Made by a program: the position numbers and the translations under genes | The notes under the pieces: generated by a model | What the model saw: only the letters and a program-made list of their open reading frames with translations | What the model was told of the DNA's origin: nothing | Databases searched by the model: none | Source: Iris pallida | Lineage: Eukaryota; Streptophyta; Magnoliopsida; Asparagales; Iridaceae | NCBI GenBank assembly: GCA_029216955.1 | Contig: JANAVB010023996.1 | Location: forward strand, 17,536,142 to 17,600,141 | DNA: 64,000 bases | Direction: 5' to 3' | Part shown: positions 49,413-61,689 of the stretch, in pieces | How the letters are laid out: the number at the start of each line of letters is the position of its first letter | How positions within the stretch are numbered: the stretch's first letter is position 1

Positions 49413-49572
49413 ATAACCGCTAATAGAGATTGCATGCTAGTTTGACTTAGCGGTTATAGTGGTTTGTGTTGTGGATGCAACACAATAGGCATTGGGTGGG
49501 GAGGACAATTCCTTAGCGTATGGGCTTCGATGCACTTCCCTTGTGACCCGGACTCTCCGTCGGAGATACGGG
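49413..49572 (+). other. Three consecutive stem-loops in the E LTR leader
   Basis: Stem 1 pairs ATAACCGCTAA (49413-49423) with TTAGCGGTTAT (49447-49457), 11 perfect pairs. Stem 2 pairs TTGTGTTG (49464-49471) with CAACACAA (49478-49485) around a 6-base loop. Stem 3 is the palindrome TCTCCGtCGGAGA (49554-49566) flanked by CCCG and CGGG. The stems are also present in the right LTR (about 54575-54735). Confidence 0.65.
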
Positions 49573-50482
49573 ATTGATGACCCAAGATTACTGACGGCCA
49601 CTAACGATTCTGCGGAACGTCATGCTCTTCCTGATGGGGCCTCCGGTGCCCAAAGGGGGACTATGCCGATCCTATTCAGCCAGGGCCCATGCGTAGGAAT
49701 GATTGTTCTTAACTACATTTCACTTAGAATGGTAGGCTACCCTATCCGTTAGGTACGAGTACTTTTGGTTTGGGTACTTGTATCTGACCGTGGCTTGGAA
49801 TAATAACTTGTCGCGAATTAGTTCGTCACATCTTGTCCTTGTTTGGTTGTAGGTGTGACTTACTACTTCGATGACAAGGTATTGAACCTTGTTGGGGTCC
49901 GAATACCATATTGGATTCATAGCATGGAAAGATACGTTGCCATGAATTAGTTTACCATCTCCTGTCCTTGTTTGGTTGGGGGGATGGTACGCTCGTTTAC
50001 TAGGTGCGTATTGGACTATGTTATAAATTCGATTGACTTATTTATTTGAGCAATATTTATTCAGTTTATATGGCATGATATTATGTGTCTTTTTACGTCC
50101 CTCTGAGGACCTAGTTGTCTTGCCAGGTGTGTGCTATTATCTTTCGCAGGTGTTCTAGCTCTAGCCGTGTTCATTGCTATTTCTCGAGGATGATTGTACT
50201 TGGATCGTCTTCGCTTCGCTCGCCACTTATTTCATTTTCTATGTACTTTTCTTTATTTTGTTGGTAGTGGATTTGTCTTCGCCCAACATATTGTATCAAG
50301 ACAAATTCATAGTTGATTATATAATATCTTTTATTCTTGTGGATGAGATTAGTTATGGTTCTACTGTATTTTACAGCTTATGTATTTATACGAGGCTTCC
50401 ATATATTGGACTATACTTCGTATGAATACAGCTGGCATGTCTACGTTTCTAGTCCTACGTATTTTGGGACTGGGGCGTTACA

Positions 50483-51577
50483 TGTTTTTGTGGTGGCCCA
50501 TGCAGGTCAAGATAAATTATTTGGTTACTTTACCGTACCAAGCAAGCCTGCAAATAGGATTAGAAGTCTAGGATCTCATCCACAAACTTGACCTCTTTCC
50601 TTGATTTATCTACCGTTTGACTCATCACTTGCATCTTGCTTGCTTCCTTCCATCCCTATTCTTATCTTTCCTTCGTGCTTGCTAGAGATTGACCCTACTA
50701 GTAGTTGTCCCAAAACGCCATTAGTTTAATTCTTTAAGTTGGGTAGACTACCTTATGACCGAGCAACCCCTTTGACCTAGTGACCTATATTAGCAAGCTT
50801 ATTTAGATCCTAGAATCTAGAGGACCTAACCCTTCTAGCCAACCAAGGATTTGGACAAGAAGACTATAGGACAACTGTATGACTTAGAATCATTCTACCT
50901 TCTTTTAATCTCTCGTGCCTATGTTTTTACCACTTTGACTAATGTTGCAACTATAATCTAGTTTTGCAAACTCATCCATTTATCGAGTTTGTTCATGACT
51001 TATGCTATTGAGCGGCCGCTCACTATCATATTGTCTAATCCGAACCGGTGCATTATGGTCTGATCAACCGAGTGCACTTTGGTTCGCCTTTTCATATATC
51101 AATCTACGTGGATGGAATGTAGTTGAACTTTCCCCTTAGAATTCCATCCACGACTGCCTTGACAATTCCTTTGAAATTATTCGATCGTCATTGAATCACG
51201 TATTTCGTATTCGATAACGCCTCCTTCGAACTCTAGATTGCTGTCGCCTTCACCTATTTAACAAGGACGAATGCACTGTACTTGAAGTTCCCCTAGCTAT
51301 CCTATCTCTTGTGACCATTAACACTCAATGTTCCTATATCTTCGTCTTAACTACTCGTCCTTTCCCTCGACCCTAAATCCACAATCTTGACTTTCTAATC
51401 ACTTGAATTTAAGAAGTGATTACAATCGTCTCTTAATCATATCCTCAACCTAGACTACGACCATGTAAACTTCTTTAAACCCTTCTATCTACCGTTGTGC
51501 CTTCTTCCCCCTTGTGTCCTCTCACCCCCCTACTAATTCTTAATTTCGAGGACGAAATTCTTTTAAATTGGGTAGGA
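50483..51577 (+). other. Non-coding internal region of element E
   Basis: Starts TGTTTTTGTGGTGGCCCATG, the block shared with B and D, and ends with the polypurine side ATTCTTTTAAATTGGGTAGGA directly before the 3' LTR. I see no gag, protease or pol similarity and no frame of note in these 1,095 bp. Confidence 0.85.
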
Positions 51578-54500
51578 TGTAAAACCCCTAAAATTTCTAC
51601 TATATATATATATTTTTTAAATTTAAAATTTTGTATTGTACGTCGCGTAGTCGTATTTTACGTCGCGCACGAAAATTTATTTTTCGTAGTTGCTCGTCGA
51701 GTGCGAATATGTGCGAGCGTATATATTTTAGAAAAACATTTTTCTCTATTTTAATATTTACTTTCAAAATATTATATAAATATTCTTGCTATAAAAAGCC
51801 TTTGTTTCTAAAAGTTATTAATAATAAATAATATTTTTGTATACTAGAAAAGCCTAATTATGTAAAGAATATTTTTGCATACATATATTTTTCGTAATTA
51901 TTTATTTGTTTATTTTTAATAATAATGTATTTTCAAATTTAATTATTATAGTAGTTTTGGAAAACATATTTTTGAAATATTTGTGACAATTTAAATTTTG
52001 ATTTGATTCCATGTGTACATTTAAATAGATTAAGTTAATATGTATAATTGGAATTTGATTTATTGATTTGATTTGATTTTAAACTAAGGGAATTAAATTA
52101 GATTTAATTGGATTTGGATTGGATTTGATTGATTGATGATTTATCTACTTGGGTTTTAAATATTCCGAGTCCATATCTTATTGGGCATTCCCACATCCTA
52201 TAAATAGGCAGGTACTCCTCCAATTCATTATTCATCCACACAAATATTTCTTCCACCACAAGTGCCTCGTGTCCGTGACCGTGTTCCACGTCCCAAATTC
52301 TTATTCCATCCATTACAAATACATTTATTTCCCCGGGTCCGACAGATCCGAACCTCCGTCCCCGTCGTGTCGGACACATCCGACACGACTCATCCAAACC
52401 CTAGTCCTAAATCCTAAACCTATTCCTACCAAGGACACCGTAGCCACCCGACCCCGTCTTCTCCACCACAGCCTTCACCCATGCCAGCAAACCCGATGCC
52501 AATACCACAACCATCCCACAGCCAGCGACCACCCGTCGCAGATCGCCCCGACACCATACTGTCCACCCAAACCACACACGCACAACCACCACGGCCATTG
52601 GCCGAAAAACCCCAGTCTGCCCCCTACCAAGCCACAAATCGACACCCCGACCAAGCCACCCGACATCACCGCCCCGCCATCAACCACCGCTACCTCCATC
52701 GTCACCACCACCATCGCCATCACAGAAGAAGAATAAGAGGGGAAAATCCCTTACCTAAACCAGCGCCGCCGGCGATTTCCCCGCACTGGCCAAGCGTCGG
52801 CTTCCTAACCGATCTCTCCCCACCGTTCCGCGTACATCGTCGCGACCCGAACCTCCGGCGCCGCCTTTGCTGTCCGATCAACCTCCGTCGCAGCCTCTGT
52901 CCGGCGTTCCGCCCCGCCGGTCTGCCCTCAACGTACGACCCGTCGTGCGCGCCACCGTGCGCCGACGAGCACCTCCGGCGCACCCATCCACCCGGCCGCC
53001 GTGTCCCCGGAAACCCATCGCCCGTCCGACCACTCCGCGCTAGGACCGTCCGACCTCCAACGACCGCCGTCACCACCTAGATCCCCGCGCCCCCATCTTT
53101 TTTCTCCTCCGGCGAAGCCGACGACCGCCGCAACCCAAGCGTCCGTCGCCACCCAAGGCCTCGTCTACAGCCGTGCGCGCTCAACCCCTCCGACGACTCC
53201 CCAAACCCCCTTCTGCACCAGATCCACTCCGTCGCCCTTCAAAACCCGACCATCCGCCGTCGCCTCCGCTTTCTCTCCCACCGCCGGAGCGGTGAGCCCC
53301 CGACGAGCCCTTCCCACTCTCTTCCCGCTCTCTCATCTCACTTTCCTCTCTCTCTCCTCTGCTCCTCTTTTGTCCTTGCTAACAAAAAAAGAGATATAAG
53401 CAGAGACAGCTGAATAGCTGTCTGTTCCTTTTATTTGTTATTATTTAGTTTATTTTGTTTGTTTATTATTTAGGTTATTAGTTTTTGTTGTTGTTGTTGT
53501 ATTTTATTTTGGTTTTTGTTTATTAATTGTTTATTTTTTTGTATCTGTTATTTCTATAGCTATTATTATTGTCATTATTATTATTAATAGTAGCAGTGTT
53601 ATTACTATCATTAATATTTCTTTAGTATTTTGTTACATTAAGGAAATAAATATATAACATAAATTTCAAAATTTACTTCAAAGCGTGAAAATATTGCTAT
53701 ATTGTTTTATGGTATTTTAAAATATAGTCTATGACCTAAAATCCTAATTTTGACTAAATTGGATTTTTAGCTCAAAAACAATTTTTCAATATTTTAAATA
53801 TTTCAAGTGTTTACCTAAATTAATGTTATAATATTTTGTAATATTTATGGCTTTATATTAAAAAAATTATATTTGAAAAAAAATTATTAGTTTCTAGCCT
53901 AAATTATTTTTTTAAATAATTACTAGTAATTTCCAAGTATGTATTGCCTAAAATATTTTCAGGTAAAATATATATAGTTTTAAGCCTCATATGAAATTTC
54001 TAAAGTAGTATACGTATTATTATTATTTCCTCAAAATTTCTTCGGTTATAAATCCTTGTCCATGACCAAATTTCTTTTAATTATCCTTCTGTCCGTGGCT
54101 CAACCCCCTCTTTCCTATTCGATCGCCAATTCAAGCCTACCTTATGTCCACCCTAACCAATTTGACCGTTCTGGACCCAATGGAACTATCCATGCCACCA
54201 TCAGAGGTCACATTATATAGTTGTTGCACTGAAGTCACAGTTCGTGCCACCTTGATCATCGCAGCACACCAGGCGTCTTACCTGGCAAGACACCTTGCCA
54301 TTTGCTGTTTAATTATTTTAGCTCATATTTCATGCATGTTCATTATTTTTTTATGCAAAATAAAATGTGATACATGGCATAACTGTTAGAACTTACTGTT
54401 CATTATTTTTCCTGCTATGTATTATTTTTCTCACATTAAACCTAGATTTAAGGGACCACCTTGTGTGTTGCATTCATTGGCCTTAACACGTGGTAACACG

Positions 54501-55645
54501 AGGTTGTGTGTCGCATGTAGAACACGGAAGTGCGTGATTGGCTGGCCACCAGTACGTACAAGCCGTGCGATAGGAATAACCGCTAATAGAGATTGCATGC
54601 TGGTTTACCTTAGCGGTTATAGTGGTTTGTGTTGTGGATGCAACACAATAGGCATTGGGTGGGGAGGACAATTCCTTAGCGTATGGGCTTCGATGCACTT
54701 CCCTTGTGACCCGGACTCTCCGCCGGAGATACGGGGTTGATGACCCAAGATTACTGACGGCCACTGACGATTCTGCGGAACGTCATGCTCTTTCTGATGG
54801 TGCCTTTGGTGCCCAAAGGGGGACTATGCCGAACCTATTCAGCCAGGGCCCATGCGTAGGAAGGATTGTTCTTAACTACATTTTACTTAGAATGGTAGGC
54901 TACCCTATCCGTTAGGTACGAGTACTTTTGGTTTGGGTACTTGTATCTGACCGTGGCTTGGAACAATAACTTGTCGCGAATTAGTTCGTCACATCTTGTC
55001 CTTGTTTGGTTGTAGGTGTGACTTACTACTTCGATGACAAGGTATTGAACCTTGTTGGGGTCCGGATACCATATTGGATTCATAGTATAGAAAGATACGT
55101 CGCCGTAAATTAGTTTACCATCTCCTGTCCTTGTTTGGTTGGAGGGATGGTACGCTCGTTCAGTAGGTGCGTATTGGACTATGTTATAAATTCGATTGAC
55201 TTATTTATTTGAGCAATATTTATTCAGTTTATATGGCATGCTATTATGTGTCTTTTTACGTCCCTCTGAGGACCTGGTTGTCTTGCCAGGTGTGTGCTAT
55301 TGTCTTTCGCAGGTGTTCTAGCTCTAGCCGTGTTCATTGCTATTTTTCGAGGATAATTGCACTTGGATCGTCTTCGCTTCACTTGCCACTCATTTTATTT
55401 TTTATGTACTTTTCTTTATTTTGTTGGTAGTGGATTTGTCTCCGCCCAACATATTGTATCAAGACAAATTCATAGTTGATTATATAATATCTTTTATTCT
55501 TGTGGATGAGATTAGCTATGGTTCTACTGCATTTTACAGCTTATGTATTTATACAAGGCTTCCATATATTGGACTATACTTCGTATGAATACAGCTGGCA
55601 TGTCTACGTTTCTAGTCCTACGTATTTTGGGATTGGGGCGTTACA
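51578..55645 (+). repeat. 3' LTR of element E
   Basis: Begins TGTAAAACCCC, ends GGGGCGTTACA, and is followed by the target duplication CCTGC and by resumed element A coding sequence (CLYEKSKKHL). Confidence 0.92.
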
Positions 55646-55650
55646 CCTGC

Positions 55651-57150
55651 CTGTACGAAAAGTCGAAAAAGCACCTTGGTGAAGGAGATGTGCAGGCTCG
55701 TACCGAGACAGCCACAGGATTAGAAGAACCTCTGACGATCCACCTCCAAGCTCGTAAACCTGGCAAGTCTGCACCCCTTACCGCCACTCTGCATAAGGAC
55801 GCAATCAGCCTCTCGGCACAAGAAGAACAGATGATAATCCGGCTGCCAAGGTCTAGCCAAATGCCAAGACCCTCAACGGAGGCATTGACAATTAGGCTGC
55901 CGAGAGTCGGCCAGCCGCAAACGGAGAAGCTCAATCCCTCCGACAAGCCAATGACGATACGCCTTCCCAAGAAGGGTCGTCACCCCGATGCAAGGCCTGG
56001 AACTTCTAGCGAACCAACCACTCCCCGCCCAGCATCGAGCACCAGACTGGGGGTCGCTAGTCTGCCAACATCTCCACGCTCTGCTCTACCAGCTGAACCT
56101 CTGACGATCATGCTGCCCAGGTCGTCCTCTCAGTCTTCGTTTATACAGGGGGTAGCCGAAGAGGAACCGAAGCTAGCCAAGTATGTGGCTGCCCACACTG
56201 ATGTTCCCTCCGCAGATGATGTAATCCCCCTAGAAAAGATACCTTACTTCATCAATAAAGGGCTATCTTTGAACTACCTCGAGCTCAATAAGCTATGTAC
56301 AATGTATGCTATGGAACACGGTATAGGCGCTCACCTACACACACAGGTGATAAATGTGTATACCGCAATCCAGCTTACTCCAGTGGAAGACGCTTACCGC
56401 ATAATCGAGGGAGGGGACCATCCAATCATCTTCGGCCGGAAGGACGACCTGCATCCCTTCACCATAGAAGAAGTCGACCTTGGATCGGATACCGGGAGAC
56501 TGCCTCTGTATCTTTATAGCCTCCAATCCAAATATCTTATGCAGAAACAGGGGTATGATCTGGAGACGACGCCAGGTTTGAACTACGGTACTGGACGACG
56601 ATTACCTTTGAAGCCACCGGTCCCGGCTGGCAAACCACGGGACTACTATAGCAAAACTCGATGTGGATTAGGGTATGTAACACCCACGACGACCCCTGAG
56701 AGTTCAGATGAAGAATGTGACTGGCAGTCACATTCAACCGGGTCACCAACTTCTGACTCGGATACCAGCATCGGAGACATATTCAGACAAGTCCTGTCAG
56801 TCAACATGGCATTCGTCGACGCTTATGAAGAAGACGAAGACATCCCTGAAATCCTCGAGTTAGAGCCGTGGGCCCAACAGTTGGATGCACAATGGGAAAA
56901 GTGGTTCGAACAGAGAGAACCTCCTACTGAAGATGAGGTCATACAAGTGGATCTCGACAGCGAATCTTCTTCAAAACCGATCTTCGTCAGTAAAAGCTTA
57001 ACAGACGAAGAGCGAGAATCGCTGCTGGAACTTGTCAAAGAATATATTGATGTGTTTGCCGGGAGCTATGAAGACATGCCGGGGTTAAATCCCGATATTG
57101 CTCTTCATAAACTCAACATTCGGCCGGATGCAAAGCCAGTCAAGCAGTAA
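55651..57150 (+). pseudogene. Post-protease region and N-terminal RT region of element A
   Basis: This continuous frame resumes after E. It holds repeated short motifs of the form PLTI..LPR (about 55730-56130), then KTRCGLGYVTPTT and DSDTSIGDIFRQVLS, which match the end of C's frame. Unlike C it continues into LTDEERESLLELVKEYIDVFAGSYEDMPGLNPDIALHKL, the standard lead-in to RT in plant gypsy elements. It stops at TAA 57148-57150 (PVKQ-stop). Confidence 0.85.
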
Positions 57151-58233
57151 CAGCGACGCTTCCGTCCGGGCATCATGGATGCGATCAAGGCCGAAGTCAA
57201 CAAACTGATAGCCAGCAGCTTCATTCGTGAGGAGCAACATCCTGACTGGGTTGCCAATATAGTACCCATCCTCAAGAAGAATGGGAAGATTCAAATCTGC
57301 ATCGACTTCCACAATATGAACGAGGCATGCCCCAAAGATGAATTCCCCTTCTCTATCACGGACATCATGATTGACAACACCTGCGGCTTCGAACGTATGT
57401 CATTCATGGATGGTTTCTCGGGGTACAACCAAATTAAGTTGTCTCCTGATGACAAAAAGCATACATCATTCTGAACACCGATTGGCACATACTGTTACAC
57501 AGTCATGCCTTTTGATTTGAAGAATGCCGACGCCATATATCAAAGAGCCATGAGCATCATCTTCAGAGACCATTTACGCAAGACGGTAGAGTGCTATGTT
57601 GATGACATCGCCGTCAAGAGTCGCTGTAAGGGAGACCATCTGCAGGATCTGAGGACGGTATTCGACCTGATGCGAGCGCATAATTTGAAAATAAACCCTA
57701 CGAAGTCCTTCCTGGGCGTATCCAGCGGGAAGTTCTTGGGTTTCATCATCACCGCCCAGGGTATCCATGTAGACCCTGAGAAGACAAAGGCAATCATGGA
57801 GATGGGTCCCCCGAGATATCTCCGCGAACTCTGAGGCCTCCAAGGAAGGTTAGCTTACATCAGGAGGTTCATCTCTAACCTCTCCGGGCGATGTCGACCA
57901 TTCACCCATCTCATGAAGAAAGGCATCTCATTCATATCGGACGAAGAATGTCAGCTGGCCTTCGACAGCATCAAAGAATATTTGTCGAACCCTCCAGTCC
58001 TGGTGGCTCCGGTTGGTGGAAAACCATTCCTGCTCTACGTACGAGCAACGGAACATTCCCTCGGGGTTCTGCTGGCACAAAACAACGACGCAGGGCATGA
58101 ACAAGCCATATATTACCTTAGTCGAATGATGATTGGGCCAGAGCATCGATACACCACCGTAGAGAAGGAATGCCTCGCCCTGGTGTTCGCCATTCAGAAG
58201 ACGCGATACTATGTCACTGGATAAACCATACAT
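57151..58233 (+). pseudogene. Reverse transcriptase and first RNase H of element A
   Basis: The RT domain continues QRRFRPGIMDAIKAEVNKLI, PILKKNGKIQICIDFHNMNEACPKDEFP, FMDGFSGYNQI and MPFDLKNADAIYQRAM, with catalytic YVDD at 57595-57606, then FLGFIITAQGIHVDPEK. A gypsy-type RNase H remnant follows (FLLYVRATEHSLGVLLAQ, YTTVEKECLALVFAI). Breaks include TGA at about 57472 and 57832 (both fit CGA decay) and TAA near 58222. Confidence 0.9.
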
Positions 58234-59105
58234 GTGATCTCACGAGTCAACCCTCTCAGGGTCCTCATGACTAAACCAGGGGCACTCAGCTCTCGTCTCA
58301 CTACATGGGCAATATTGCTGTCCCCTTATCATATGATCTTTGTCCCGCAAAAGGCTGTCAAAGGTCAAGCCCTGACGGACTTTTTGGCAGCCCACCCGGG
58401 TTCGGAGTCATCCAGAATATATAAAGAGATCCCAGATGAGGTCGTCGACTCGTATGCAACCTTTTATGATGATATATGGCGAATGTTCTTTGACGGTGGT
58501 TCGAGAACTGGACCCAAGGGCAACATCATCATCGGAGTCGGGGTGGTGCTGGTTTCTCCTTCCGGATTGGTGATCAATCGCGCTTACTCTCTCACAGAAC
58601 CCTGCTCTAACAATGTGGCCGAGTACAACGCTTTGGTCATTGGCCTCCAACTTGCAAGAGAGCTGGGGGTAGAATATCTTGAAGCATACGGCGATTCACA
58701 GTTAATCGTCAAGCAGATCCGGGGCTCATACGAAGTCCGCCACGAAGATATGATCCCTATCACCAAATAGCGATCGACATCATCTCGTCGTTTGAGGGGT
58801 TCTTCATCGAGCACGTTCCCAGACTCTGAAACATCGAAGCCGATGCCTTAGCAGGCCTGACCGCTTCCCTAGCAGTACCAAATCATACTCATCAATCGAT
58901 AGATGTGATAGGCCACGAACTGGTCCGCCCCAAAAACAATGTTTAATTCGTGGCGAGTTATTCCGCTCAGACGATTGATGATGTCCCAGATTAGAGACAA
59001 CCATTCATTGACTTCGTCGTCTATGACATCCTGCCCGAGAACCCAAAGGAAGCCACCTCCATCAGACGGCGTTCTCTTAGATTCTTCTATGATACAGAGA
59101 CAAAA
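58234..59105 (+). pseudogene. Connection and second RNase H of element A
   Basis: Reads HVISRVNPLRVLMTKP, GQALTDFLAAHP, then an RNase H with FDGGSRTGPKG, AEYNALVIGL and YGDSQLIVKQI, carrying the expected D, E and D. A second RNase H before integrase is a Tat feature. The frame is lost at about 58768 (after PITK) by a small deletion; the remaining 335 bp still read NIEADALAGLTASLA and FIDFVVYDILPEN in changing frames. Confidence 0.85.
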
Positions 59106-60247
59106 ATGCTGTATCGACGATCCTATGATGGATTATTGCTTCGGTGTCTGTCAAACGCAGAAGCCAAAGAAGCCGTACGAGAAGCTCATGACGATGTCTG
59201 CGGGGCCCATCAGCCTGGCCCTAAATTGCAAGACCATCTTCGCCGAATGGGCTACTACTGGCCCACGATGGTTGCAGATGCGATAGACTATGCAAGAAGG
59301 TGCAAAGCCTGCCAAGTCCACACAGACTTCATCCACCAACCATCCGAATTTCTACATCCGACAGTGGCGTCCTGGCCCTTCGTAGCATGGGGAACGGATA
59401 TCATCGGTCCGATTACTCCACCTTCCTCCCGAGGACATCGCTTCATACTCGCAATCACATATTACTTCTCCAAATGGGCGGAAGCCGTCCCGCTTGCAGA
59501 AGTCAAAACCTCGAACGTGATCAGCTTCCTCAAGCATCACATCATCTATCGCTTTGGACTGCCCCAAAGGATCATCCACGACAATGGTCCGCAGTTTGCA
59601 AGCCACGCCTTCTATCGGTTCTGCGACAAGCACCGCATCCAGAATATTGCTTCGACGCCATACAATCCAGCAGCAAATGGGTTGGCAGAAGCATTCAACA
59701 AAACCATCATCAAGTTACTCAAGAAGTTCATATCGTCCAATAAACGCGACTGGAACGAGAAGCTTGGTGAATGCTTATGGGCGTACCGTACCACGGTTCA
59801 AACGGCCACATGGAATACACCATTCTCCCTGGTGTATGGGAGTGAGGCAGTTCTTCCATTGGAGACTCAAATACCCTTACTTCGCATCGCCCTCACTTAC
59901 CAATTGACGACGGATGATAACTACCGACGTCGACTATAAGAGTTAGAGGCCTTAGATGAAAAGTGTCTCCTGGCTCAGCAAAGGATCGAGCTATACCAGG
60001 CACGCATCTCTAGAGCCTTCAACAAGAAGGTTAAAATCAGAACATTCCAAGTGGGCGATCTCGTTCTGGCAGTCCGAAGACCGATGGTCATGACTCACAA
60101 GACCGCCGGCAAGTTCCAGCCAAAATAGGAAGGTCCATTTATCATCGAGGCTGTATTCTCCAACGGTGCTTTCCGCCTCGCAAAACAAAATAGAGACTTG
60201 CTCATGTTGCCCGTCAACGGCAAGTTCCTGAAGAAATATTATGTCTA
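59106..60247 (+). pseudogene. Integrase of element A
   Basis: A zinc-binding HHCC segment (AHDDVCGAH...CKACQ) is followed by the catalytic core, with Asp in WGTDIIGP, Asp in IIHDNGPQF and Glu in [40 protein letters not shown] follows. TAA at 59937-59939 replaces a Gln codon (the 7159-7442 fragment has CAG). The C-terminal domain continues FNKKVKIRTFQVGDLVL...KTAGKFQPK-stop-EGPF (TAG at about 60126, normally Trp) to FLKKYYV and TAA at 60246-60248. Confidence 0.92.
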
Positions 60248-60540
60248 AACAATACATTCCAGATTACCGAGTCATGTACCCGCTGGTGCCGCTGAACTCA
60301 CATTTTCACATTCCAGATTACCGAGTCATGTACCCGCTGGTGCCGCTGAACTCACATTTCCACATTCCAGATTATCGAGTCATGTACCCGCTGGTGCCGC
60401 TGAACTCACATTTCCACACTCCATATTATCGAGTCATGTACCCGCTGGTGCCGCTGAACTCATATTTCAATATTTCAGATTATCGAGTCATGTACCCGCT
60501 GGTGCCTCTGAACTCATATTTCGGTCACTCTCTCAGATAG
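60241..60540 (+). repeat. 54-bp tandem repeat, five units, after pol of A
   Basis: The unit carries GAGTCATGTACCCGCTGGTG at 60269, 60323, 60377, 60431 and 60485. 54 bp equals 18 codons, so one frame starting at 60241 (ATG overlapping the pol stop) stays open through all units (IPDYRVMYPLVPLNSHFH). Tandem repeats in this 3' region are common in Tat elements. Confidence 0.92.
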
Positions 60541-61689
60541 TAAGTCATGTATGATCATACCCCTGAACTTTCTTCCTGGAAGAGATCCTCCCTCATGATC
60601 CACTACCCGCACTTCCAGTGCACAAAAAGGGTAACCGATCCACAAATTTCTAAAATGGCCATGTCCTCATTACCTCTGAGTCGTTTCACTTCCGCTAAAA
60701 AATAAATCACCCCTTACATAGAACTTCCATGTCCTCATTACCTCTGAGTCGTTCTATGTACCCTCCTTCATTGAGCCCACTCCTGTTATGTCCTCATTAC
60801 CTCTGAATGGGAAGGCTCCGTCGAAGAAACCTTCATGCTTGCCATGTCCTCATTACCTCTGAGTAAGTATGATGACTCCCTTTCGACTTATTATCTATAC
60901 CCACAACCGGAGTACGCCAAGGATAATAGGTCCACAAATATTCTCCGCTGGGTCCACTCCTACCATGTCCTCATTACCTCTGAGTAGAAGCACTCCATGG
61001 TAAAACCTCCGTACTTACCATGTCCTCATTACCTCTGAGTAATTACGTTGGTCCTCTCTCGTCTTATTACCCGTACTATGAACCAGGGTACGCCAAGGGT
61101 AATAGGCCTATAAATGTCCTCTGTTGACCACAAATATCCTCCGTTGAGTCCACTCCTGCCATGTCCTCATTACCTCTGAATAGGAAGACTCCACGGTAAA
61201 ACCCTCATACCTGCCATGTCCTTATTGCCTCCGAGTAAGTATGTTGGTTCCCCTTCATCCTATTATCCGTATCCTAAGTCGGGGTACGCCAGGGATAATA
61301 GGCCCACAAATGTCCTTTGCTAAACCTCTTAGTACAGGCCTACTATTCCTCATCATGCCCCGGGCGCCCAGCTGCTCCATGGCATTCTATGTCCCGATAC
61401 TTGGAACGTCCACGACCACCTTACCGTAAAACTGTTCTAAGTATCCCCAGTCAAACTTGTTACCTGTACCTAAAACCAAGGTATGCCAGGGGTAACAGGT
61501 CCACAAACAAGTCCCCCGTACGGGGCAAACATCACCAAAATACCACAGGCACAACAAGCAATACAAATGAAGGGTAGAATGGAAAGTACTCTTTATTTGA
61601 AAGATGAAAAAAGTGTTACATGTTTTGGGACCACGTCCCTCTCAAAAAGAAAAGGAAAAGAAAACAGAAATAAAAGAAGAAAAGGCCGA
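60541..61689 (+). repeat. 3' region of A with dispersed CATGTCCTCATTACCTCTGAG repeats
   Basis: At least eight copies of CATGTCCTCATTACCTCTGA-like words lie near 60659, 60728, 60788, 60843, 60965, 61019, 61160 and 61216. Four copies of a GGTACGCCAAGGGTAATAGG-like word lie near 60912, 61090, 61284 and 61480. Together they suggest a degenerate higher-order unit of 180-195 bp. No gene seen. Confidence 0.85.

Larger units (their letters stand above)
46423..50482 (+). repeat. 5' LTR of element E
   Basis: TATAAATA lies at 47039-47046, about 616 bp in. A GC-rich, CCG/CCA-rich part (about 47160-48200) and a TTTAT-rich part follow, then a hairpin-rich part (49413-49572). Proline-rich frames in the GC-rich part are not kept in the same frame in the other LTR, so I do not call a gene. 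Confidence 0.92.
46418..55650 (+). mobile_element. Element E: non-coding large LTR retrotransposon (LARD-like)
   Basis: The element is 46423-55645 (9.2 kb) with target duplications CCTGC (46418-46422, 55646-55650). LTRs are 4,060 and 4,068 bp and differ by a few percent. The internal region of 1,095 bp has no gag or pol. LTR ends (TGTAAAACCCC...GGGGCGTTACA) and the polypurine side are Tekay-like. It lies in the same orientation as host A. Confidence 0.93.

Noticed and set aside
60640..61300. Regularly repeated words resembling a CRISPR array
   Set aside because: Spacing is irregular, repeats are imperfect, and the context is the 3' region of a plant retrotransposon.
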